DNA of 64,000 bases from Certhia americana (Eukaryota; Chordata; Aves; Passeriformes; Certhiidae). Positions within the stretch are counted from its first letter, which is position 1, and the number at the start of each line of letters is the position of its first letter. Under the pieces are notes generated by a model that was not told the DNA's origin, made no database searches, and was given only the letters and a program-made list of their open reading frames with translations. The position numbers and the translations under genes are program-made. This document shows positions 48,925 through 60,289 of the stretch, piece by piece. The stretch spans positions 78,065,133 through 78,129,132 of the forward strand of contig CM031858.1 in NCBI GenBank assembly GCA_018697195.1, read 5' to 3'.

Positions 48925-49827
48925 GGTCAAAAATGCAAAAAGTGTCAGATATCTTGCAGTGAGAGCATTTTTCTTATTAGTTGCCTGTTGCAACAAAATT
49001 CTTTCCTCAAAGAGATCTTGTTGCCTTTCCTCTGTCAAATACATTCAATGAAAGTAAAATGGGGCCAAATGGAAGAAATAAACAAGAGTTCTTCTTCAGG
49101 ATAAAATGCTCAACTTTGTGAGCATGTTGAAAACCTTACTCATGAAGGAAGGAAAACAAAAGTGAATGTGGACCTGGTTTGACTCTCTTTGCTTGTACTT
49201 ATGGACAATTACTGGAATTTCAAAGTGATCTTACAAACAACAAAAATAATAAGCTGAGGGACAATATAGTCCAATGCGTCAGCACATAGCCATTTAAAGA
49301 GAATGCATGGAACTACTCAAACAAAGAAGGAAACCAGCAGATTTTGTCATGACTCTAGAAAGTAGGGAAAGGAAAAAAAACAGAAGAAAACCAGATTGGT
49401 ACAGATGGGTGAAGGGTGTCTTATACTTCAATGACATCCTACTACATCAGCAGCAGGCAGGGATAAATCTTAATGCTCCTGAGCATTTTAATTCATTAAA
49501 AAATCCTGTTACATGAAAGATTCCTTTTTGCATAAATCAAGAACCATCAATGCAGAACAATAGGTCAGAGCTTTGGCAAACTACACAAAGATGACTGATT
49601 CATGCAATTACCAAACTGTACAGGCTGAACTAATTGGTGATAGAATAATGACAGAACAAAAATCCAGGCACTCAAATGTGAATGCTTAGAGATCCCATTA
49701 ACTCTACAGAGACGTGCACAGCTAGTGAACAAACTCGCATCCAAATAGAGAACACAAACAAAGTAGTCACAAAGGTCTTTAAGAAGGCAGAAAAAGGAAA
49801 GCATGAAAATTTACTGAAAACTCAGCA

Positions 49828-49895
49828 AAGATATACAAACAAGATATACAAAACAAGATATATCAACAAAGACATACAAAAGATATACAAAAAAG
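49828..49895. repeat. Degenerate tandem repeat of AAGATATACAAAC-like units
   Basis: About five imperfect copies of an 11- to 14-base unit (AGATATACAAA with variable A/C spacers, one copy reading AGACATACAAA). It gives the Lys/Ile/Tyr-rich text of the 92-codon frame at 49682-49960, which is therefore probably not a gene. Confidence 0.75.
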
Positions 49896-50670
49896 CAGAA
49901 GAGATGAAAAAAATCCAAAGACCTATGGTTTTTGAGAGGGGAAAAAAAGCTAGTTATTAAATTTCTATTACATGGGACTGCAATCAAAAATTCTGACAAG
50001 TTATTATGAAAAGGATGGCAGACAAGAAAAAAATGCCCCCATAATGAGAAAGAAATAAGTGACTCAGAGATCTTTGCATGTATGTGACATCAGTGAAGTA
50101 CAAAAGAGCAAAAAAAATAAATGGACTTTGAAGATCAGACTAACACCAGATGCAAAGACAGGGTAGCAGAAGAGAGTAAGAAAGAGAATGTGAATGAACA
50201 GTGGACATCAATGTGTGTGAAAGGCACAAAGACCTCTTCAGAAGTGCACATAAAGAAACAGAAAAATAGCAGAACCAAATTTTTGACTCTCTGATAACAT
50301 AATCACAATACCAGGAGGCCAAGTAAATTAAGAAAGAATATCAAATTAGAAGTAGATAAAGTGAAAGTTCAGGTAGTACAGATTTTAGGAAGATATTCAG
50401 CAAAAATAAGAGAGTTATTACCCCTGCAGATTAAACATAAATTACAGATGATTCTTATGAGACACACAATAAAAAGCACATTCCATGTGGCCAGCACCCT
50501 ACTGCATCCATGCAATGTAGGAGAGGACTTTTGAGGCAGGACATGAACTGAAATGCTTTGAGACAATAAATTCTCAGGTATCCACTCTTAAGACAATAAA
50601 CAAGCTTAATGTCTCTTTTTATTTGTTTCAATATCACACATTAAATAGCAAAATTTCTGAAAGCAACATA

Positions 50671-50740
50671 TGATAAATATGATAAATATGAAAACATATG
50701 ATAAATAAATATATTTATAAATATATTTATAAATATATTT
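50671..50740. repeat. AT-rich tandem repeats: GATAAATAT units, then three perfect 12-mers
   Basis: Begins with ATGATAAAT-like units (to about 50704), then three identical copies of ATAAATATATTT at 50705-50716, 50717-50728 and 50729-50740. Each 12-mer contains the perfect palindrome AAATATATTT, so the array could extrude as a small cruciform and melts easily. Confidence 0.85.
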
Positions 50741-51239
50741 AGAAAGCTAAACACATACATTAAAAATTAAAACAAACAGAATAATGAAAAGAATAATTGC
50801 TCACAATTAAAGAACTTACAAAAAACTAAAGGAAAATTCTTCATAATAAAATCAGCACAGGTTACCAAGTGAGAACAACCATCTATTTTGCAGTTGCCAC
50901 CATAGGAAATGACTAGGGCACGTTACACAAATAATGGTCTTCCACTTGGAAGCTCAGAAAGCATACAGGAATGAGCAGGAGTCATTAATGTACCACAGGG
51001 CAAAATAATCATGCTAGAGCAGAGAGAGGATTCTCTGTCTCTGAACATCCCAGTCTCTGAGAGAGAAGGAGTGGAGCCAATATGAGGAGAGTGTTGGGAA
51101 CTCACAACCTCCAAACCTTGTGGTGGGGTTATTTGGAGGAAAAAAATAGTGCTGAAAGTAGGCCAGGAAAGAGACAAAAATCATTCATTTTTACTCATAA
51201 CATGGAACAGTAAATCATGCCTTTTATAATTTTCTCCTA
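50741..51239. other. Unique DNA
   Basis: No recognisable element. An 84-codon minus frame (50923-51177) has no family I can name. Confidence 0.4.
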
Positions 51240-51960
51240 CATGGTAATCTTCTGTGATTCCACACCCAGACAGCAGTTTCTGGATCCACATTTGTAGTGG
51301 AGGGACATGGAAAAGGCATGGCCCTGGGAAAAACAGCAGCCAGCTTGAGAGGTGGCATCCCTGTGAAGCATGTTGTGCAACCCCACCAGCAATGAGAGCT
51401 GAGAGGAGGCATGGTTCCTGCTATGACCTGTCCCTGAAGGTGAGGGTAACCCAGGTTCTTGTTAACAGATCCCTTGGGGCAGATTAGAGTGAAATGAAAC
51501 TGAGTGATTGGTGTTTATGAGTAAATATATATATGAATATACAGGGTTTACTTTGCCAAGACATGACCCATGGCCCTGATGAGCCAGACCACCCTTGGGT
51601 CCATGTCCCAGGCTGGTCTTGGCCCATCCCAATCCTCAGAGAGTTCCCCAATGTCAGGGCTGTGGCAGCCCCAGTGCCCCCAGATGCCCAATTCCTGTCT
51701 GGAGAGGTGGGGCAGGCCCTGTCTGCTTTTCTGCTGTCACCTACCTGGGGAGCCCCTGCCACTCCAAACACTCATCCCCAGGGACCCACCACTGGTAATG
51801 TGCTTGAGCCACTATCCAGGCAAAAGAAAATCTTATAGGTCCTGCATCCAGGTACCCACCAGGCTTTCCATACTGGCAAGTTAAGCAGAGTGAGGACTCA
51901 GAGAATTGTACACAGTAGCCCAACTGTTGATCTGCCATCCTCAATAACCCCATTTATGAG
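51240..51960. other. GC-rich, CpG-poor island of unknown origin
   Basis: About 720 bp with elevated G+C, in two parts (51240-51500 and 51540-51860) separated by an AT-rich step (ATATATATATGAATAT). Several overlapping frames of 60-105 codons run on both strands, mostly Pro/Gly/Ser/Trp-rich, with no domain I recognise. On the minus strand a CCTATAAGATTTTC sequence near 51829-51842 resembles a TATA box. It may be a decayed LTR or ERV fragment. I could not find flanking target-site duplications. Confidence 0.3.
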
Positions 51961-52918
51961 GGGTGGGAACAGAGCAGGACAGTTTTAACTATATGGAGAT
52001 GCACTGTAAGGCCTGTTTTATTTACCAATGGCAGTGAAAGCCCATTGTGTGCTACTCAGGTGGGAAAAGTTCAAGATATGTGTTCAAAGAGAGGGAACTA
52101 TTCAGGCAAAGTTTAAATACCCGTGACAATGGATCATTTTTAAAGACTGGTGCCTGTTACTCAATCTGCAGTGCTAGGTATTTGATGCACGGTACACTAC
52201 ACAGGCATGTGCTTACCAAGTTATGCAAAGCAGCCTTACACCACAAAATAAATAGCAACTAAGAGCATGAGAAGTTTAGCCAGCTAGTACTTTCTGTTCT
52301 TCTATAACACAGAAATATAAAATGTTAAGCTAAGTGACTGTTCTACCACGCTGCCAGGGTAAGGGAATGGAAAGAGCCTAGTAACAAATCCACCAGAGCA
52401 AACAAGAATAACCATTCACATTTGTTGTGTTGGACACTTGCAAAGAGACCTCACCTGTCTCTCCAAACAGCAGGATTTCATGCAAGCCAAATGTGAAGTA
52501 TATTTCCCCTATATTTTCATATTATGATATCCACAGGAATGAAAGCAGAAGATCTCCTAAGAGACCAGAGCCACTCTGAAGAAAGGGCAAGAGAGAAGGA
52601 CCATATGGAAGCCAATAGTGGAATTCATCTTCCCTAATTGTAGGCATACAGAAATTACACATCTCCTCTAAACTACTTGCTTACTCCGGTCTTAGAGTTA
52701 TAGAGAGCTGTCTCTGGATGAAGTAACTGTCACGGAGGCACCTATTTCTTCCAAGTGATTTCAAGGCAAGTCTTATAGATAGTTTAGGGTACAGACTTGC
52801 CTTTCTTCAAAATAAAGAAACAGCAAAATCCAATTTTCCCAATGCCATTTAAAAGAACAAGCCAATTAAAATTCATTATCTATTTCCAAATGAAGGGCAG
52901 AAAAGAAAAAATTTACAA
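51961..52918. other. Unique AT-rich DNA
   Basis: No gene or repeat recognised. Confidence 0.45.
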
Positions 52919-53150
52919 GATCACGGAATGGCCAAGGTTGGAAGGGACCTTTGGAGGTGATCTGGTCCAGCCCCTTGCTCAAGAAGGCTGCCCAGGATTG
53001 TGTGGTTTTGTAATATCTCCAAGGATGGAGACTCTACCTCCTCTCTGAGAAACCAGTGCCACTGCTCAGTCACCTTCACAGTAAAGAGATGTTTCCTGAC
53101 TCTCAGATGAAAATGTCATATGGCATCTTTCTTGTATTCCAAGAGATAAT
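52919..53150 (-). mobile_element. CR1 3' end fragment (antisense)
   Basis: Plus strand reads GATCACGGAATGGCCAAGGT, TTGGAAGGGACCTTTGGAGG, GATCTGGTCCAGCCCCTTGC, GGATGGAGACTCTACCTCCT and CTTCACAGTAAAGAGATGTT, the standard antisense order of CR1 3' ends. About 230 bp are recognisable. Similarity fades past TCTCAGATGAAAATG (about 53115-53150). The clean GGTTGGAAGGGACCT word suggests it is younger than, or from a different subfamily to, the copies near the start of the window. Confidence 0.9.
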
Positions 53151-54229
53151 CATAAAGAACATGGGCCAACCCCTTTGTGACAGACTCCCTGTAACAAATA
53201 ATGGCCTTGATCAAAAAAGGTAATATTTGATCGAGACTCAGTTTTTTTTTTTCGCTGCCTACTCTACCAATGTATCACAGCTGATTGTTCGAAATGCTTG
53301 AGGCAACTTGTGGGGTTCATGGGGAGTTCATGCCATAGTGATTTATAAGAATGATTATGAAAGAAATTTTGCACTGAACAAGAAGAGGTTGAGTAAGACA
53401 GGACAAATCGCCTGATTAAAGACAAGTAAAACTAAAGCAAACTCTCAGGGAAAGGGATATCTACTGTACATGCTCTGTAAGAGAATGAATTTGATGGGAA
53501 GTGAAGATAGATCACTTTAAAAGGAAAAGCAGTACATTTACATTCACAAAGTCTCCTACATGAGGCAACCCAGTATTAAATTTGTATTTTCAAGAAATTT
53601 AATTTGTTGAAATCAACTACGTCATGACTGAGAGGAATAGTAAAGCGAATTACAGGATTTTAAACTGTTTTTCTGAAATTCACTTTTCGTTTAGTTTTAG
53701 CAATAAGAAAATCTTCAGAAGTCTTCAGAAAGTCATGATTAAGAAAGGGATCCAGATCTGGGAACTTATAAAAAACTCCACAATACCTTGGAAACTGTCG
53801 TCTCCGTAGGACTACTGGTAGACAACTTCTCAGAAAATGTAATTTCAAACAAATTTCAAAGGCTTGATGGAATACTTTCCCTTAATCTTGTATAGAAATA
53901 TTTCTTAACATGGACTTGCAAATTCCAGATATGACTTCTTTTCCCATTAGCAAATAACCCTGCTTTGAGGAGTGCACAGATACACTCTTGAAACATTTCT
54001 GCCATACAGGTCCACCTTGACAACCTGTAAGTTGTCAATGGCATAGCATGTGGTCAGCTTGAGTGATACTCAGGTAGAGATCAGATCAGTATGGGGACAG
54101 CTCTTCTTTTGCTGTTTTTGAAGTCCTTTGTCAAAAAGCAGCTGACAGCTGCTAGCTTAGAACTTTTTTAAAAGCTCCAAACACCTAAGCACAAAAGCTT
54201 GATATCAAAGAACTGTAACAATGGAAAAT
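53151..54229. other. Unique AT-rich DNA
   Basis: No gene supported. Short overlapping frames at 53624-53848 on both strands are not recognisable. Confidence 0.45.
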
Positions 54230-54713
54230 GGGCCCAACAATTTAAGGAGGACAACAAAACTGATGAATGTGATGGAAGGAATATCTTCTGAGGAGCAGCT
54301 AAGGACTTTGGGTTTGCATAGTTTGAGTAGAAGGATTAGAAGGAGCAATAAGTGGTGAACTTATTGCTCTCTACAGCTTCCTGAGGAGAAGAGGAGAAGA
54401 AGGTGCTAAGCTCTTCTCCCTGGTATCCAGTGATAGGACATTTGGGAAAGGCTCAAAGCTGTGCCAGATGAGGCTTATGCTGGACATAAGGAAGTATTTT
54501 TATTTTAAAGAGAGGGTGCTCAACCACAGAAGCAGACTTCCTAGAAAGGTGGTTGATGTCCCAAGCCTGTCAGCATTGAAGAGGCTTTTAGACAATACCC
54601 TTATTAACATGCTTTAACTTTTGATCAGCCCTGAACTAGTCAAGTAGTCGGACAAATCGAGCATTATAGATCACTCAGGACTTAAAATATTTCATTATGT
54701 TCTATTCTATTCT
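54230..54713 (+). mobile_element. CR1 3' end (sense) with terminal TATTC repeat
   Basis: Sense-strand CR1 text from the ORF2 C-terminus to the end of the element. It shows AGCAGCTAAGGACTTTGGGT, ATTGCTCTCTACAGCTTCCT, CTCTTCTCCCTGGTATCCAG, GGCTTATGCTGGACATAAGG, AAGAGAGGGTGCTCAACCAC and GAAAGGTGGTTGATGTCCCA, then 3' UTR text TAACATGCTTTAACTTTTGA. It finishes in TGTTCTATTCTATTCT (54698-54713), the pentamer tail used by one group of CR1 families. Other copies here have the octamer tail instead. ORF2 frames are broken. The insertion is 5'-truncated at about 54230. Confidence 0.9.
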
Positions 54714-54989
54714 AAAAAAAATCATTCCTCCGACAGTTCACCAGTCTGATGTGAATAGAACATGAGACAAAAAGCAATAGATGACAAAATAAATTTAACA
54801 TACCCCAGCACCAAGACGAAGCAAGTGCAAAGCAGTAGCCAGTCCTCAAAAGAAAGACTTGATATTTTTTGCAGCATCTTGCTGAATAAGCGAAGGTTTT
54901 GTACCAAGACACAAAATATATTACTTAAAAAAAACCCTATGAAACTGAAGTGGTTTAGGGATAGTGTTCCCTAATCTGGTGTTCTTCCC

Positions 54990-55330
54990 CAGTTCAATGT
55001 TCTACTGAAAACACTCCAAACCATATGCTGCTCAATAACTTCCTCATCCCCCTCCCCCTCCCTCTGCAAAGGGCTGAAGAGGAGAATTGAAGGCACAAAA
55101 GTTAAATATCACTTGCGGAGACAGGGAAAATTTACTAGAAATAATGAGATAGGATAAGAAATTAACAGTAACAACAACAATATTAATAACAGAGTGTACA
55201 AGAGAGGTGAACAATTCACACACAAGAGCTCAACATACACTATCCTCACCACTCACCCTTGTGAGCTGGGTTAATTGGTCTCAGGGTCAAGAAGAACAGC
55301 ATATATTCTGTGGAGTGACACAAGATTGAT
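54990..55330 (-). mobile_element. Probable ERV LTR fragment (antisense), decayed
   Basis: The order of motifs matches the U5/R half of LTRs that I recognise in bird genomes. These are a C-rich block (CCCCCTCCCCCTCCCTCTGC, 55047-55066), GAAGAGGAGAATTGAAGG, a TTTACTAGAAATAATGAGAT step, an A-rich stretch with ACAACAACAATATTAATAAC, then GTACAAGAGAGGTGAACAAT and a CCTCACCACTCACCCTTGTG segment. The layout parallels the R/U5 part of the LTR at 8001-8553. No terminal TG/CA pair or target-site duplication is obvious, and boundaries are approximate. It could also be an unrelated AT-rich sequence with chance resemblance. Confidence 0.45.
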
Positions 55331-57358
55331 CTTAAATCTTAACCTAGTTGGACATGACAGCTCTGTAATAGAATTTTAATACAAAGAATCTGTACCTTTC
55401 AGCTCAACACTTCCTGAAATTTTCCCAAATGTGAAAGTAAAACCAAAATAAAATAAAATACGCATGTGGTAGGACAGAAGACATCTGTGGGAAAGTCTCA
55501 TTCTCAGTTCAAAGATAAAAGTGGAAGCAAAGGATGGAGATGCTGAAGGTTTAGACTAGTGAAAAGAAGAAACAGCTTTTAATGGAGACAAAAATGCCAA
55601 TTAAAATATTTACAGTCACAGCATTTTGCTTTTCATTGCTGCATGACAGCCCAATATTTGTTCAAATAGCAGGGATAAGCCAATTCCACACCTTCAAAGA
55701 AGCACAAGTGAGCAAATTCAAATAATACCATAGAAACAACCCTATGATCACCTCAGTTAAAGAAAATTGTATCCCCCTGGATCACTACGTGAACATTCAA
55801 GGTATTGACACAGAAATTCTAAAACTGATAGAACTGGGTTTAAATCACTGCTTTTTTTTTTTTCCTGTAGTCATTATCTAATTAGAGATGGAATAAGTGG
55901 GTTTTCCCCCCTTTCTACACTGCACTTTCCTTTCATGCCAGAATTCCCAGTAATCGATATAAACCTGCTTCAGCCCTTAATTGTTATCAGTTACAGCCTG
56001 GTGCAATTCTGGTTTAAGTTCATAACAATCTAGAATACTTTTGTAGTACCAATCAACATCACTATTCAATGTGAAGGATAAAAAGGAAAATGTCATGGTT
56101 ATTATTTCTGGCAAAAAAAAAGAAATATTTTCTCTCAAGATTAGATGAGCTCATATATGTTGGTGGGGAAGTGTGCAACATCAGAAATCCAGGGGTTCAA
56201 AACTGGAGGCAATCTGCAGGGGTCAGCAAAGAACAAATGTCAGACAGTCACATTTAAAAACGAGTAGACTGCAGCCAACATCTGCGTCATTTATGGAATT
56301 TGCCTTTCACCTGCATGCCTCAGTGATCACAGCACCTTCCCTTTCCTCCTGTAGGAACCATGATAAGATGAGGTAGCTTACTCATTTCTGCTTAACTGAA
56401 GAGTCTGCCTTAAAAAAGACCTGACCAGGGCTGGCACATGTAGCTAATGTGCCATTTCAGAGCAGACAACTCAGCTGAACAGATGCTCATGATTGATTGG
56501 GTGCTGCACATACGAAAGTCAACAAAAGGCAAGATCAATGAAAAAATAAAACAAACCCTGAGATCAGATAAAATTTATACCTTATGACAAAAACCAGAAA
56601 TTTTAAGATGTGCATGCAGCCTGGAAAAGAAAGCCTTCTGCCTCACTCACCATAACCACGTAATTTTGAAATAGGCTGGTTTTGATTGTATGTGCCCACA
56701 TCTTGGTCCATAAATTTCCTGGCTGGAAATGAGTCTCCCTATTCTATATAAGTATATCTTTATTAGTAGCCCTATAATGAGTGTGATTATTGTCTCTTTG
56801 CAAATCAAATTGCAAATCAAAACCTCACATTTACACTGCCACTACAGTGTTACGATATTTGACTACCAAAACTCATGACTTTCAATTCAAATTGGTGATT
56901 CTCTCTAGGTCAAAAAAAGTCCTACTCACAAAGAAAATTCAGACACCTGAAGAGGGATGCAGCTATTCTTTAAATTAAATTATACTGATTTTATTTCTTG
57001 CCATGACAATATGAGTTCAAAAGTAGAAGGAGAGTCTTAAGATTACTCTCCTTTGCATAATTTTGTCAGCATTTACTGCATATCCGTGGCTGCTAGTAAG
57101 ATATATTGTTTCACCAATAGATATTTTAAATTATAAGCAAATAAAGAACTAAAAATATAATTGTTTTTATAAAAGTGCAAACATTACACATATTAAAACT
57201 ATTTTTTATTCTTAGAAATTGAATATACATTAGAAGTTTGGGGGTTCAGTTTTATTTTACTTTCTTGGCATTTCTAAAACTGATTTAGGATCTTCAAAAA
57301 GCCTACCAAATCTATCAAGTAACTGATACAAATTAAGAAAGGAAAATTATTAAATACG

Positions 57359-57405
57359 CTTTATTTATTTTTAAATAAATAAATTATTTATTTATTTTTA
57401 AATAT
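57359..57405. repeat. AT-rich inverted repeat of TTTA/TAAA units
   Basis: TTTATTTATTTTTAAATAAA is followed by TAAATTATTTATTTATTTTT and AAAT. The arms are built from (TTTA)n and (TAAA)n, so the segment can fold on itself. It is low-complexity DNA. Confidence 0.8.
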
Positions 57406-57429
57406 ACTTAGTCAGCAGTTATTATAGTG

Positions 57430-57440
57430 CCCCCCCCCCC
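57430..57440. repeat. Poly(C) run, 11 bases
   Basis: C homopolymer followed by AAAACAAAAA. Confidence 0.88.
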
Positions 57441-59943
57441 AAAACAAAAAGTTTAATATTCTATTGCTAATGCAGAGGTTTTTTCACTTTTTTTCACAGC
57501 TGCCCTTGATGTTTTGATTTTGCAAGCTCATACTTTCAAAATATGAAATTCAAATTCTTTTTTATATTCTCATTATTTTCTACTTTGAGTAGGTTAAAGA
57601 GTTTGTTTTCAACTCCTCTTCATGTCCTGTAGCAAATGTGTGTGACTTAGATTAGTACACTAATGATTCTTCTGCTCAGAGAAATTACTTCCATCTTTTT
57701 AGACCACCTGTGTCACCTGGAAACAAAGTCAGTGACTAAATACAGACAATTAGTAAATAAAATTTGTGGGGTTTTAAGGAGCTGGTGAATCAAAACAGTT
57801 TTATAATGTTTGAGATTAAAAAGACATGGAAAATGTAAGTACTTTTTTCCCTAAAATATTTCTATTACATAGTAAAAAATCAAAACAAAACATTTTCCTT
57901 GTATCTACCTAGGAACATTGTCTGAGTATTACTTCAGAACAAAGAAAGAATCTGCAAATTTCGTTCATTTTCAGTATAGATGTGAGGTTCTGTTCCTGTT
58001 GGCTTACATGGTACATCTGCAAAGGTATTGGGGGAAAGAATAAACCAAACATTATCTACCTTGTTACTTATTCATTTAAAAATCAAAGAAATACTAACTT
58101 ACAGAAGAACCAAAAAATTAAATCTCAGCTAATGGAACACAGATAATTTTGGCAGTTTGCTTGAGCAACTGAAGACCACTGGAAATACTTTTATTACTTT
58201 AAAAAAAAATTTCCACTGAGAAAAGGAAATGACAGTTAATTATCTCCAAGATATTTGGAAAACAAAATTTGCACTGCCGTTCCACTTATTAAAATTTAAC
58301 ATAGGAATCATAATACAACAGATGCAATTTTACAAGGAGGACAAGTACAAGTTACAAGAAAACAAAACAAATTCTCAAACAAATTTTGGAATGAAATCGT
58401 GGTTTTGCTTCACATTACTTTCAAGATATCTGTATTTCTATCAATCAGTGTTTCTGAGGGCTCATCAGAGAAGACAGAAATGCCTTTCAGAAGTTCTAAT
58501 GGGAGGCAGGCAGAATTGAAAAGCTGTTGAGCCACAAAAACACTTGAAACAATCATATTTGGTCAGCATTAATATAAATGTAGTTTTTTACTTAATTTAA
58601 ATCAAATTTGGTGAGAAGATTGTGGGTTTTGTCTTGGAACATAGTATGTTGCACCAGGTAAAATTTTCTGTCTCAGGCTGAGTAGGAGATGAGATAAGCT
58701 TTTAAACTGACCATTAATCCAAAAAGAGTTCTTGCAAATCACAGACAACAGTGAAATTGAGGCTTGCTTTGAATTCACAGGCAAATACTTCATCACAGGA
58801 AAAGCAGAGAATATGACTATGTAGAACTGCACCAAATACCAGAAATGCAATTAAATTTCTTGTTCTGTTTATCAATGTCCTCTACGGGACCAACAGCGAC
58901 ATCAGAACTGTTGGAGCTGTTGCAGATATGGAAAAAAACCCCCCAAGACAATTATTTGGATGTTTGGGTGTTTCTCTTCTCTTTGTCAAAAGCAAGTGCT
59001 TAAGCATTTTTCAGGCTGTTACAGTATTCTAAGTCTACCAGCATTCTTTTTCCTATCAGAGAGTGAACGTATTGATGAGAATATTTAAAACACAAAATAG
59101 TCATCATGTTCTAATGTCATGCTCAGTTCGGAGTAAAACATCTAAGCTAACTTCAAAGAAGGAAACTACTGCATATGATGGTGTTTTGGAAATTGCTTCC
59201 TGTTGGAGTGCTTAACTGTCAGCAGAGAAGGAGACTCTTGAGTATCATATTTTACTTTTATCTGTTGCAAGACATACACTAACTTCATTAAAAAGACTGC
59301 TGCCTGTAGACATGGCTAATAAAAATGAGTTTATATCTGATAAAGCTATTGAATCAGAACCCTATCCCACCTATACCTTGCTTGCACTGAATCTGTAGAT
59401 ATGTGCATATATGTACCTTGGCACAGGTCTGTTTACTTTTTTATTAAAAGCATATGTTCACATATGTATCTGTTCACACATGAACTGGGTGGCAGAAATT
59501 CCTCCCATTCTGTTTTCTTAACATGCAACAAATACTAAAATAATACAGAGTGGAAAAAAAAAATAACCTATGGAAATCTGAAAATATAAATATGTATTAG
59601 TCTGGAGATTTTCCTCTCTGCAAAGCCAGGACTGAAGTATTTTTTATATCCTTTCTAGAATAAGATTTTCTAACAACTACATACATGTCTTCCGACTTTT
59701 ACCTGTTTATATTGAGGCATTTCTCATGCTTGTTTTTCAGAATTTAATAAGTAATTCCCTCAGAAATTAAACAACGTGGCGGAACCACCATGATAGAGGT
59801 TTTAAAGGACATTAGTGAGGTCTCCTCTGTTCTTTTGAGCAGATCACCTGCAATAATGGGGGGTTTTCTTTCTGTTCTGGACCTCCACTCAAACTAGTTG
59901 ATAGGCCCTGAATGTTTCCATTTGTATATGCTCAGTGGTTGAT

Positions 59944-59949
59944 AGCTAA
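59944..59949. repeat. Target-site duplication, left copy (AGCTAA)
   Basis: AGCTAA lies immediately before the TG that opens the solo LTR and is repeated exactly at 60284-60289 immediately after the closing CA. Confidence 0.8.
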
Positions 59950-60083
59950 TGAAATTTTCCCTTTCCCTCCACCCCCCCCATAAGCTGCTAGCTCAGATTT
60001 AAGGAGTTTTGGGAGAGGAGATCTTCATAAATAGGGATAGGAAGTCCAAAAGAGGCCCCTTACCTCAGGATGTATTCCAAATC

Positions 60084-60089
60084 TTTATT
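60084..60089 (-). promoter_or_regulatory. LTR polyadenylation signal (AATAAA)
   Basis: Minus-strand AATAAA in GGAAATAAAGATTTGG, about 55 bp downstream of the TATA box, within the R/U5 part of the solo LTR. Confidence 0.75.
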
Positions 60090-60141
60090 TCCATGAAGGG
60101 ATCCCAGAAGGCAAAGAGAGGGGAGCATGGAGGAAGAGGGG

Positions 60142-60148
60142 TTTTTAT
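60142..60148 (-). promoter_or_regulatory. LTR TATA box (ATAAAAA)
   Basis: Minus-strand GGGATAAAAACCCC. Transcription would be predicted to begin about 25-30 bp downstream, near 60115, marking the U3/R border. Confidence 0.7.
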
Positions 60149-60283
60149 CCCTTTTGGGGTTGGGGTCAGATTACCTGGCCGAAGGCCATAGGTCAGAGTC
60201 AAGGGTCAGGTAAATCAGGCCAGGTTACAGTCTCTGGGAGAGGGATTTTTTAGGAGACACCATTCCCTAAAAGGAATGTAACA

Positions 60284-60289
60284 AGCTAA
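60284..60289. repeat. Target-site duplication, right copy (AGCTAA)
   Basis: Exact partner of the AGCTAA at 59944-59949, directly after the CA end of the solo LTR. Confidence 0.8.

Larger units (their letters stand above)
44301..49827. other. Unique AT-rich DNA, about 5.5 kb
   Basis: No gene supported. It contains poly(T) at 46735-46754, poly(A) at 48906-48924 and a possible DNA-transposon end at 45548-45561. A purine-rich segment with overlapping short frames lies at 47300-47560. It reads as highly charged peptide and I do not recognise it. Confidence 0.45.
55331..59943. other. Unique AT-rich DNA, about 4.6 kb
   Basis: No gene supported. It contains short homopolymers: T at 55853-55863 and C at 57430-57440 (11 bases). 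An AT-rich inverted repeat lies at 57359-57405. Confidence 0.45.
59950..60283 (-). mobile_element. Solo LTR of an endogenous retrovirus, 334 bp, with 6-bp target-site duplication
   Basis: A complete LTR lying antisense. It is bounded by TG (59950) and CA (60283) and by a perfect 6-bp direct repeat AGCTAA. On the minus strand the order is as expected for an LTR. U3 starts TGTTACATTCC. A TATA box GGATAAAAACC sits about 135 bp in (plus positions 60142-60148). A pyrimidine-rich, initiator-like stretch (CTTCCTCCATGCTCCCC) follows. The AATAAA signal (60084-60089) comes about 55 bp after the TATA box, and U5 ends AAAATTTCA. A 6-bp duplication is typical of alpha- and beta-like retroviruses and some other ERVs. 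No gag, pol or env remains on either side, so the internal region was lost by LTR-LTR recombination. It does not resemble the LTR at 8001. Confidence 0.85.

Noticed and set aside
49682..49960. 92-codon Lys-rich frame
   Set aside because: Its second half is the AGATATACAAA tandem repeat. Not a plausible protein.
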